In this document: positions 23,776-35,400 of the stretch, in pieces | Layout of the letters: each line of letters opens with the position of its first letter | Position numbering within the stretch: the stretch's first letter is position 1 | DNA from: Gyrodactylus bullatarudis | Taxonomy: Eukaryota; Platyhelminthes; Monogenea; Gyrodactylidea; Gyrodactylidae | Direction: 5' to 3' | Assembly (NCBI GenBank): GCA_012064415.1 | Contig: SSNU01000011.1 | Coordinates: 32,776 to 96,775 of the forward strand | DNA: 64,000 nt | Made by a program: the position numbers and the translations under genes | The notes under the pieces: generated by a model | What the model saw: only the letters and a program-made list of their open reading frames with translations | Databases searched by the model: none | What the model was told of the DNA's origin: nothing

Positions 23776-25130
23776 TTAATGAAGATAGGAATAAAGCAAA
23801 GACTTAGAGTAATCAATTTTTAGCCTGATGTGAGACATGATCAATTTAAGATTGGTCAAGTCATCACAATCAGATAATTCATATTTTGAAAAAATTAAAT
23901 TATAAAAAGATAATAAGTAATTCGGGTCATATTTAGAATTTCTCAGATAATAATTATTATTAGAGAGAGAATAAGACTCCGAGAATTTTTTGACTAAAAA
24001 GGCATATCTCCGGACCCAAAGAGGGTTAAGACCTGAGACCGAGATTAATGCATTATACGAGTCGATATGAGGGAATAGAGAATGTAAAAACCTATATTGA
24101 ACTCGTTCAATGGTTAGGCACTGAGCGTTATTTAAATTAGGTAAAAGAGGGAAAATATAGTCAAAAAGTGGAAAAACCAGTGATTTGTAAGCTTTTAGTC
24201 TTACATCACTGGATTTAGAGAATTTCTTAATAGAATAAATAATGGTATTAATTCTAGGGAGATTAAAAAGTGGATTTAATTTTAAACTAGACGATATACT
24301 GAAACCTAGGTCCGAAGTTAAGGAGACAATTTCTCCAGGAAGTAGAAGCGATTCCAAGAGGGTTGCAGGGAGACCAGATGGGAGCATTATTTTGCATTTA
24401 TCTCCATTAATATAGAGCCCCATCGTCTTAAGGGAATCTTTAAGAAGCGAGAAGTTATGATTTATTTTAATAATGTCAAAAGCATTATTTATTCTAAAGA
24501 TGAATTTTAGATCATCAGCATATTTTAAAAGGACACCCTCAATATCCCTTAATATCCTCAATATGAATGTCAGCGAAGCAAATATTAAAAAGAAGAGGGC
24601 CAATAGTGGAACCCCATAATTTATCTTGACGAGATTACTATTAGTGGCATTGAAGGAAACATATTGCATCCTTTTGGATAAAAAATACATAGAGAGGTTT
24701 ATTATGAAAGGGTTTATGATTAGTTTTTTTTTAATATACGAAAATTTTAGTCTATCAAAAGCCTTGGAAATATCAAGGTAATGGATTAGTAAATAAGACT
24801 TTGATTTCAATAGGGGGAGGGAATAATCGAGACAACTGAGCAGATTACTTGAGGTATTTCTGCCCGATAGAAAACCATGCTGAGAACAATCCGGTAAAGG
24901 CCTTGGTAATGAGGTCTTGATTTCGGAAGTTAAAAAACGGTCAATAATGGAAAGGAAAATATTTAAAGATGAGATAGGACGGAGATGGGAAAAATCAGAA
25001 TATTTTTTAACTTTTGGGATAGGAATGATTTTTACTATAAGCAAGTCGTCAGGAATGAAACAATTACTAACACATAAATTTAAATAATTACATAAATTAA
25101 TTAGAAAGAGAATTTAAAAGATTCAACGAA
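23776..25130 (-). pseudogene. Non-LTR retrotransposon RT, 5'-truncated
   Basis: The minus-strand frame 25044-23776 encodes an RT of the same broad type as the 18.4 kb copy: IPKVKKYSDFSHLRPISSL, HYLDISKAFDRLKF and YADDLKFIF, then a C-terminal region with IERVQYRFLHSLFPH. Around 24560-24620 the expected PQGSTIGPLLFN block is present only in a neighbouring frame, so two small indels shift the frame out and back. The frame looks long but the protein would lack a conserved RT motif. No endonuclease or ORF1 is seen upstream. Confidence 0.85.
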
Positions 25131-25140
25131 TTAAATTTAG

Positions 25141-26130
25141 AATCAATTCTATTGATATTTTTACAAGAGTTCCCTGGAAGGAAACGTTCAATGGAAGGAA
25201 AATGAAACTGACTCAACGAACTACAAAGCCGAAACTCAAGAGAAAAGGAGTTATTTACCAGTTCACATGTTCCTGTGAGTCAACTTATATCGGCCAAACT
25301 ACCCGATCCCTCGGAGAAAGAGTCAAAGAACACTTAAATCTAAAACATATAAGCTCGGTACAAAGCCATATCAAGGACACACGACACCTAGCGGACGAAT
25401 CAAACTTCAAAATTCTCTATCAGGTCAATCCACGTGAATCCTGCAAAGTAAGGGCGTCAAACCTCGACTGTGCAGAAAAGCACTTTATTACAAAGATGAA
25501 GCCAGACCTGTGTGTACAGAAGATAATGGGAATAAAATTGGGTTTCAAAGGAAGAGAAGTGCATATCAAGAGAAAACAAATAGATAAAATATGCAAGGTC
25601 CTTGAACCAATTGGGAAACCTACAAGTTCTACTCAAATTGAAACTAGAGATCAAAATGAAATTAATGAGAAGTTGACAACAGTCGAAAATCAACTAATTC
25701 TAGTTCAATGCACTGACCCAGCAACAATTACAGAAATGCAAAAATGTGAAACAAACGAGAAGTCGGCAGTAGTTGATAATCAAATTATAAGCCAACCTGT
25801 AATTAGTGACAAAAGAAGAGGAAAAGGCCGCCCAACAACGAGAGAAAAACGAAAAAGACTGAGTGGTCAGTTACAAATCATTCCTTTCATCAAAAGACAG
25901 AAACAATTATCAGATTGAGCACAGTAATGATTTCAATTTAGTTCCCACCCCCCTTACCTGAAGAAGTATCAACCAATGAAAGGGCTCAGAATATTGCATT
26001 GTAATAGTATTTAAATGTTAACCGGGGAAGAGTCTGAAGAGACCCCGCGAAATATAACGTTTATCACTAAAATATACGCTCGTTTTCTCGAACCTTCCTT
26101 ATGACTCATAAGTTATGAGTTTAGAAACCA
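25141..26130 (+). mobile_element. Penelope-like element 3' part: GIY-YIG ORF plus terminal repeat
   Basis: The plus-strand frame 25202-25918 starts in the linker (KPKLKRKGVIYQFTC). It carries a complete GIY-YIG endonuclease (CSCESTYIGQTTRSLGERVK...ESNFKILYQ...DLCVQK) and a lysine-rich tail ending RKRLSGQLQIIPFIKRQKQL. The RT domain is missing upstream. The terminal repeat after the stop (about 25970-26130) is shared with the inverted arms of the 32.7-33.9 kb copy and contains a hammerhead-like motif. The tail is about 35-50 percent similar by eye to the 32.7 kb copy, so both belong to one family. Confidence 0.85.
26029..26072 (+). ncRNA. Hammerhead-ribozyme-like motif in Penelope-like terminal repeat
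   Basis: Core order: stem I strand GAGT, CTGAAGA (26034-26040), a short stem II segment GACCCCGC, GAAA (26049-26052), a near-palindromic stem III around AACGTT, the triplet ATC (cleavage after 26065), then ACTA. Stem I pairs over 3-4 bp. Hammerheads of this minimal kind are known from Penelope-like terminal repeats. Stem II is weak here, so activity is uncertain. Confidence 0.6.
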
Positions 26131-26489
26131 AAATTAAAAATTCCTCGAAAATGGTGAAACTGTCGGATATTTGATGGAGATATTCTGCTCTCATGTTTAA
26201 TTCAGACCCTGAAAAACTTCTTTTGATTAAAATCCCATTTTCATATCAATAAAATCTTTCAGGTTAAAACTCGAAAAATGAGATTTTGGCGGCAAATCAA
26301 AATTTGAAAAAAACTATTTTTCAACTGGTAATAGCAGGATTCCAAAAAATACGAATTCTTGATGAAAAACAAGATTTCTTTAAAATTCATAGATTCCCAA
26401 CTTCATATCAACTAATTTTAAAAAAGATTAGGTTGAAAAAAAACATTTTTTTCAATAATAATAAAAATGTATTAGAATCAAATTAAATT
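26131..26489. other. Spacer between Penelope-like element and UBR5 3' end
   Basis: AT-rich sequence with fold-back-like fragments (for example AACTTCATATCAACTAATTT near 26400) and no gene. It must hold the UBR5 3' UTR and polyadenylation site, but no clear AATAAA on the minus strand was identified. Confidence 0.5.
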
Positions 26490-29400
26490 TCACACGAATC
26501 CAAATGATTTAACTTGGATAGCCTGTAAGAGTTTTTCTTTTAAAATAGATTTCTTAGAATACAATGGAATATATAAACGTGAAATACATGTGTTAGCAGT
26601 TGGCCAATGAGTATCATCAGGTGGTCGTATGGTTATTGTAGGATTCGGCTGAAATCCTTGCTCACTAGCTGGCAATGATGGGCTGCTTGTCCAAAAATAG
26701 AGCTGAAATATTGAATGAAAATTCTTATTAATTTTAAAAGAAAAATGAAGCTAATACACCTAAAAATCGACAATGAAAATATTTCACTTTTAGGATTCTT
26801 GACTTTCTCGTACCCGTGTGATTGTGATACCATATAGAATCAGTATATTCAGGATAGAGATAATCGTGCATTGAAAGTTATATTTTTTTGAGCAATTTCA
26901 GTACATTTTTCCTATCTACTTATTAGCGACGATACATGAAATCTTTATATCTATTCTTGTCCGAGATTTGTAAGACCATTTAATGGATGAATGAAATTTA
27001 TGAAAAACTCACCAAGTTTTGTCGTTGAACAGTATCCAGGCTCATAACTATAGACCAGAACCATGATTTCAACTTGGAAACTTTTGTGTCCTCTTCAGAA
27101 TCAGAGTTATCCGCCTGACTGGATTGCTCTCCAGAATTATTCTTTACCCTAGATGAATTTAAACCTGACTCATTCATGAACGTAGTGTAGAGCATAAGCT
27201 TCTCAACTTCAATAACTGGTGATCCATTCAGGAGTAGACGAAGATCTTCTGGTAATAAGCCATCAAGACAATTTCTTGGAAGTACATCGAAGATACCTTC
27301 TCTAATTTGATTGAGGCTTTCTTTAACGATTTCAATCATTTTAAAGTAAGTCCAACTTTTGACATATTCGTAGACGTTATCACCATTGACAGATATATTC
27401 TCTCCATTTGGTACTAATTCAATTGCCTTCAAGTTAATGTTGGATTTCAAGGGTCCCCCTTCTTCTGGGTTTAGACTAATGGTCATATTTAGGTCACAGT
27501 CTGCAACATCGACATGATCACTGGGATCAGAGCTCTCATGAGAAGCAATCATTTTACGTAGAGATTCAAAAACGGTGGGATTATAAAATGCAAAATCATG
27601 CCAGTTAACTGGGTAGCCAAGAATGTAGCAGTAAATGTGACGGTTAAAGTTTAATGGAAGAGTTTCATTTGTCAAAAGTGCAAGACCAATTAATCGTCCA
27701 ACAGTACTGAAGAGAAAAAGAAATAGTTAATTTGAAATATTAATATCATATTATAAATATTCAACAATAAGCTCAAGATAATAATGATTTTAGTGAAAAG
27801 AAACTTACCGATAAATCAAAAGTCGAGTGTTATTTCGATGTTGTGGAGTGAAATTCATTGATTCACTAGAACCGTAATTAGTCGATGACTCATTCTTGAT
27901 ATTTGATGACGTATTATTCTGATAAAACGAGGATGTTGGTAGGCGTGGAGAGAAAAATCCAGAAATACCTGGCTGCCAGAATAATGGAGCTCGCTCGGAT
28001 GCGAATAAATCCTCTTGGTTTTCCAACTCCCCCTTGATTATTTTACGATCAGTCTTTTCTGGAGTGCTTAAATCTAAGTCGTTATTATCCTTGACAGTTG
28101 TATTGCCAACTTCCATAGGGATAGCATTGCGCATGAGTAGATCAAGATCATTAACTCTTTGTCGTTCAGAAGAGGTATCAGAGCTATTAGATGCCGTACC
28201 CTGGTCCATAATGGAATATTCATTAAAGATTGAGCTCCTGGCAAGATTATTATCATTGGCTTGCCGATTATTTGGAGAATAAGAAGTCGGTTGAGTGATG
28301 ATGAAATCAGTAGCATTTGCATTTCTAGATTGATTTGTGATTGGCTGGTGACTATTGGACGAGTTCAAGGAGATGGGAACATTAATAAATTGGAGAAGCA
28401 TTGAACCTTGTTGACTTGAACTATTAGAACTAGCAGGTGGAGCATTAGAAGTATTTGTGGAATTTTGAGGATTCAAAATATTATGTTGACGGCGAGAGAT
28501 GGGAACTAGAGGATTGCTTTGATAGGAAATATTTGAAGTTGTTGAGGATCTATAAATGTTTGACAAGGAAATAGGAATTGTTGATGCTGAAAATAAAAGT
28601 TTATTAATGATACCATCTGAATTCGAGTTACACGTGAAAAAAACTTACTCCTAGCCGAGGTAGGTTCTGAGCTTCTTCCATGTGTACTGGGAAACATGAG
28701 AGAATGTAACTCTGGTAGAGGAACATTTTCAGTGACACTCTCGGTGAAGGCTGTGAAGAATGCTCGATTGACACCAGAACCTTGTGCAGGTTCATCGATA
28801 AAAGATACTTTAAGACGATAGGAGCACAATAGACCTGTTCCGGGACTCAGAGAGAATGTTGTGAAGCTTGAGGAGCCACTAGCTGAAGGATTTGTGTACA
28901 ATGATGGGTTTGAGGAAAAAGCTTCCTGGGAACATTGTCGCTTGTACATTTCCGAGTTCAACTGTTTTACAGTATCCAATATAATGTTGTTACGATCCCT
29001 TTTAATCTGGGGGATAAGAATTTTATTATCAACGTGATAAAATAGAGTTGATCAAGAAACCCTTTACTTACGAGGAGAACAATATCTTTTTTGGCAATAC
29101 TTCGGAATTTTTCCATTTCCTGGCGAAACTTTTGTTCTTTAACAGAAAATGAGTTCAACTCTTGCATATAGCTCTTCTTCTCTTGGCCGACATCTTCTCG
29201 GAAAATGTTTGCAAATATCTCCAGAGAATGACCCCATTTATTGAGCATTTTATCTATGTGGCCAGTCTGTTCTATCATTTGGTAGCCAAGGGTGTAAAAG
29301 CCTGTAAATGAATTTAAATGATAAATTATCATTGATAAATGAACAATAATGAGATAGTATTGACTGTTTCAAATTTATTTTGATATGGAAAGATTAGTTG

Positions 29401-32400
29401 TTTTCTGGAGTAATAATATGTAAATAGATTGTGATTGATAAAGTAAATGAGAACTAATGAAAAAGATTCTTTCTAATATATATTGATCAAATAATATGTA
29501 AACTCACTTTTGAAATAATTATCATTTACAAGGGATATCTGATAGAACAAGTCAACTGTTTTTTTCTTTGTTGCTATCAATTTTCTAGGAGAAAAAAATG
29601 AAAGAGTCAGAAAGAGTTTAGAATAACAAAAAGCTGTGTCAATTTACTTGGAAGAACCATAGAGCTGTTCTCTTGATGCAGTTGGGCTTAGAATATTAGG
29701 GCTCATAGCGAGTGGGACGGAAACTTCTAGGGGATTGTCAATGAGATCAGGTCCATTTATGGAGATGATACTTTGTCCTCGTCGAAAGTATGAGTTAAAA
29801 CGATTGGTTATTTTTCTACTTGAAGTGGATCGGGACTCTTTATTGACATTGGTTTGAATAAATTCCTCAACTTTAATGGAAGACGCAACTGAAGCTTCCT
29901 CGATCAATGGAGTAGTAGAGATATTCAAAGACTCGGGAATTCCATTTGGCCAAATCTTTTGCAATATTTTGAAAAAGTACATAAAGGAATCAGATATGTA
30001 AGCAATATGACGATAGGAGAAAAGCTTCAACAAATTGATCATTTGATCTGACTCTAGAATGCTCAAATCTTCAAATTCTTGAGTTGAACTGGATGAGTTT
30101 GTTTCACGCATTATACCGATAATATATCTGGTGACAGAAAGCTCACTGTTGACTAGGCAGCTTTGATTAGGAATTTTGACTTGACTTGATGATGATTGGG
30201 AGTTGAGTTTACTCCTAGACTCTTCAATAAAGTTATTCATGAGTCTTATTAGATGGGAGTCTGGTCTAAGTAGTTTGCTTGAACGTTTTTTGTCAGATGC
30301 AGCTAGTTTATCACAAGATGATTTGGATGCTTCACGATTCGATTCATATTCCTGATACTTGATCAAGAATGAGAGGAATTTATCAGTACTCAAAGTATCT
30401 GCATTCGTATCAAACGAGTTATTATTGTCATGAGAGGATTTTTTGATTTGATTCTCGACAAATGAGCGAGTATTATTTATCCTACGTTCAAGAGGATTCA
30501 ATGCCTCAGTTATCCATTGCCAAATGGGAAGGATTTTAACGCTAACAAAGGCAGTTAAGAGGGCCTCTTCTTCGTGAGTGAGAATTTGAGGTTCAGCTTG
30601 AGTTAAGGGAGTGGCTCTGGTGCTAGAACTTCTATATGACGATAATAGAGAAGAAGGACAAGATGAATCAGCGTCATTAGCATTGGTAAATGATGTAGAA
30701 TAGCAAGACATTCGCTGTTGTTGGTAAACAGAATCGACAGGATTTGTATTCGAATCAGAGGATCTATATTTTCCACTACCAGATGTAGAGTTGTTGAGAA
30801 AAGGTACTGTGGCGCATCTTCTTAATAATAATGATACAATTGAGGTGATTTCATTACTCTTTTGAGGAATTATCAACTCTGTTGTATGATTGTGTTCACG
30901 AATATCTTCAATGATATCACCAATAAGTCTAATAAGACTAGCTGATGCTCGGGCCAAATTATTTTGAACAGTTTGCTGTAGAAAAGAAATATGATTAATA
31001 TTTAATTTTTCCTGTGTATGTTGTGCCTAAAGTGTAATTAATTACACTTTGGACGACTAAAGTGTAATGAAAATATTTAACCCCTCTTCCCTTTTTGGAA
31101 GGCCTGTAATCGTAAATTGAATCGAAAGTGGAAAATTAACTGCAATTTTAATAGCTGAAGACATAATGAGTTTGAATTATTTTGAATTCTGCTCAGTAAT
31201 AGCATTTTTTATTTAAAATCCTGTTTAATTTTCCACATTACATAAATCGACCTCGTCTTTTCGGAAAAACTCAAATTTTTTTACTAGCCAGATCTTTAAC
31301 CTTTTATCTTTTCTAGTCTGTTTATTTGACATATCTCGAATGAAATTTTTATTTTACTTGTCTCTAGATATTCCAAAAAAATGTAGCTTTAATAAATTTT
31401 TGGCCTCAGACTTAATTCTGCAAAATCGGTTTTGATATAACACAATTTAATTTTCAATTATAGTTTATAGTATGTTAAAAACCTTGTTCAATTTCCATGT
31501 TAAATTCTTTTGTATCAAAAATGATTCAAGACCTGGAAGTGATTGTTTATGAATTTTACATTGTATAACAAGCCTTCCACAAAAAGGGCAGAGGGGTTAA
31601 ATATTTTCATTACACTTTAGGCAAGTCACTGTTATTTTGAATTGGCATAGACCGTATATGCTAACAGGCATATACCGAAAAGGAGCAGAGAGGTAAAATA
31701 TTTTCGTTACACTTTAGGCACAACATATACAAAGATTTATTTTTAAATGGTTAAATTTGAGATGATCCAACTTACGACATTTTGAATGGAATCATTACAA
31801 GATAACTTGTTGGCAAGATTATTATTCTCTTGCATAGTTGCCCGACTACTTGGGTATGTTGAGTTATCTAGAACAGTCCAATTATTTGTATTATTATCAA
31901 CTGAACGATTATTATTGTTATTCTCAGAGCGTAGATCTGCTGAGGTTATAGTTGTGGGATTATTTTCATTGAATAAGGATACTCTAAAGTTATTACTAGC
32001 ACTATCCGGATTACTTCGAGAGTTATCCCGATTATCATCGTCATCGTCCTCCTCCTCATCATCATCATCGTCTTCGTCATCATCACCCATTTCGTCATCA
32101 TCCTCGCCATCATCGTTGTCATCATCTTCATCATGGCCAATATCACACTCAGCGCAGTCATCTTCGCCAAGTTCATCGCTTAAAGATTGGAAATAAAGCG
32201 TTAATGAGGATAGTATAAAAAGAAAAAGAAGAGACGATTGAGGCAAATTCGAAAAATAAGTCTTGACTATTGAAAAAAATCAATCCTTGAAAAATAAACT
32301 CAAGAAGGAATAAAAACTTGATTTTTACACGATTGGTTGACTGAAAAACAATAATTTGTTCAAGTTTAGTTAACCGGTGGTTGGTCAACATGAAACTAGT

Positions 32401-35400
32401 TTACATAAAGATGGGAATTTACTATTTTATCAAAAAACTCAATATTTTTCTTACAGAATTCGAATTTGACCATTGAGATAGCGAAGATCTTATTGAATTT
32501 TTTTCAGAATTATTTTTGAATATCAACAGCTTATTAGCTCATTCCATTTAGAATTAAAAAGATTATTTATTATGTGAGAAAAATATCGAGTTTTTTGTAA
32601 AAATGGTAAATTCTCATCTTCATGTCAATTAGGTTTATAATTTTATCCTCAATCATTAATCAATTAATTTATAAAATTTTTAGATTCTAAACTCATGTGG
32701 AAGGTTAGAGAACAACAAGCGTAAATTTGAGTGATAAACGTTGTATTTCGCCGGGTCTCTTCAGACTCTACCCCGGTTAACATTTAAATACTATTACAAT
32801 GCAATATTCTGAGCCCTTTCATTGGTTCATTTTGGCTTCGCAACTTCCTTCAGAAGGGTGGAGAGCTTGCTGTGAAATTCATCTCTTGATCTGCTGATTA
32901 CTTTTTTTTTTAGAAAGTTATCAATTTGTAACTGCCCACTGTACCTTTTTCGTTTTCTTTTGGTTGTTGAGCTATTTTTCCTTTCTCTTTTATCACTAAT
33001 TACAGGTTGACTGGTAATTTGATTATCAACTTTTGTTGACTTCTCACTGGTTTCACATTTTGCCAATTCTGTAATAGTTGCTGGGGCTGTACACTGGATT
33101 TGAGAGAGAAGATTATCAGCTTTAGCTAACGTCTCATTAATTTCAGTTTCTTTTTCTGTCTCAATTTGTGTAGAGCACTGAGTAGGAGTTCCAACATCTA
33201 GCCTTAGAATTCTTCCGATCTTGGCAATCTGCTTGCTCTTGATGAGTTTGAGCTTCCTACCTGGAAATGTTCGCTTAGTTATATTCGACAGTTTGTTGTT
33301 CAAATTAGCCTTGCTTGCATCTCCTTTGAAAGGAAGTACTAGATACAAAGGTTGGTCATTATCATCTTCTTCCTTCGGCTTGTCCTTTGGGTGAGTGTTT
33401 TTCGATAAAGTTCTCCGGGTATCCGTCGCGCTTCAGAAGGTCTTTCAGTTTCTTCCTCTCTTCCTGTACGAATTCAGCCGAGACTAACCGATCAATGCTC
33501 AGAAATGCATTGCTAACCACACTCTTTTTTGTTTCTATAGGCGAAAAACTATGGAAAGGCAAAAACTGGGTCGGGGTTGTTTTCTTTCGATGAATCCTCG
33601 TGATTGCTCTCGGGCCATCTCGCGAAATTTCAAGATCAAGGAAACTCAGCTTCCCTTCAATCTCTATTTCATTGGTGAAGTTTACATTGGGATGGATCAT
33701 ATTCAACATTTGGCTCATTCCTCCGACATCAGCGTCTTTTTCAACCACTAGGAATGTGTCATCAAGGTATCTGAGGTATAATCTGGAACTACTGATCATC
33801 TGACCCAAATAGAGCATTGTAATAGTATTTATATGTTAACCGGGGTAGAGTCTTAAGAGACCCGGCGAAATACAACGTTTATCACTCAAATTTACGCTTG
33901 TTGTTCTCTAACCTTCCACATGAGTTTAGAATCTAACAATAACAATAATATTCTTGATGAGGTTCGACAATATTATCGTACAAATTTATAATATTTATTT
34001 CTGTACTTGAAGAGTATGCTCGAAATAAAAGCCTTGTTAGTGAAATAACTGATATAATCATTCTCGATTTATTATGACCCAGCTCGTACACATCTCTCAG
34101 AATAAAATCAGACAGATCAAGAGCCTTTGAACTTTGATCTGGTTGAATGGAAATCTAGTTGTTGGTGCCCTAATCATTGACCCTTTATAGAGATTTTCAT
34201 TTTTGTATTTGATAGAGACTCACTCATCACCAATACCGATTTCTCCATCATCTTCATCATCGAGATCATCAGGATTTAGTATTCCGTGTTCATCATCACA
34301 GATTTCATCATCGCAGACTCCATCTTCATCATCTTCATCCTCATCTTCATCGTCGTCATCCTCATCTTCGTCATCATCAATGGCATTAGACCTATGATTC
34401 AAATCCTCGTCATCGTCGTCACCGACCATCATTGGGATGTGATAATTATCAGATGCATTGGGATATTCGTCGTCACCATCATTCTCTTCATCATCTTCCT
34501 CTTCATAGAAATCAGGACTATTGCGATCTATCAAATAGAATTGAAAGGTAAATCACGAATATTCTAAATAAAAGTTTTGTAAAGTAAACAATAAAATGGA
34601 GTGACCCTGTAGAACACGAACGATAAATACTCCAGTTGTTAACCGAAATCTAATATGAAATGGAAAATTGATTTCTCACTCTTTTTCTTCTTGTACTTTT
34701 TACCCTTCTTCTTGTGACTCTTTTCAGGATAATTTTTAGACTTTTTGACTTTCTCCGATGTATTTAAAGCAACCTTTCCATTGTTGTTGGATGGATCATT
34801 GTTATCTGGACCATCAGGAAGATTACTCTTTGAGCTTTTAGATTTCTTTGGTTCTTCAGCCTGGATTTAAAGAAATGAATATATATTTTGTTCCGTTTAA
34901 ACAAAACAAGATTCACTCACCAAATCTTTAGAAGATTTCCTTTTCTTAGATTTTTTCGGTTTTTCATCTTCATAGTCCGTGTCCGATTCGAATGTCATGA
35001 GATGGGAAAAGAATCTTTTTCCAATTTTACTATCTGAGAGATCTTTTGATTTCTTCTTGGACGTCGTAAACTTGTTGCATATTTTTTCTGGTAAATTTAA
35101 TTGTATTATTATTGTTAGTTAATTGATTTTCTTGACAGAATAATCAAGTAAGAATAAGAATAGTCAACTCACTATCAGAGCTCTTGGAATGTCCAGATTT
35201 ATTAGATTTCTTTACGGATTTTTGATGATTTGGGAGATTACTACTAGCTAGACTATCGTCACTGGCGTTGAGAAAAATTCCTTCTTCCTCATCGTCAGAG
35301 TCATGATAGTAGGGAAAGTCAGTGATTGTTTGTTCCGATCGATTGGTCTTTTCGCTGAAAAGCGAACTCTCAGTGTCAGAGATGCAACAGTCATGCATAC

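Larger units (their letters stand above)
32690..33945 (-). mobile_element. Penelope-like element inside a UBR5 intron, GIY-YIG deleted
   Basis: The minus-strand frame 33817-33362 encodes the RT catalytic part ([23 protein letters not shown]). The frame 33348-32827 continues with [20 protein letters not shown] and jumps directly into the lysine-rich tail (QIAKIGRIL...[16 protein letters not shown]). The whole GIY-YIG endonuclease is therefore missing, compared with the 25.2 kb relative. About 125 bp terminal repeats flank the body in inverted orientation (32700-32830 and 33810-33940). The insert lies in the 2,045 nt intron 34223-32179, in the same orientation as UBR5, and leaves the splice sites intact. 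Confidence 0.88.

Noticed and set aside
31786..34397. Plus-strand Ser-rich frames (31786-32196, 34203-34397)
   Set aside because: They are the antisense of the GAT/GAC-rich acidic tract of UBR5.
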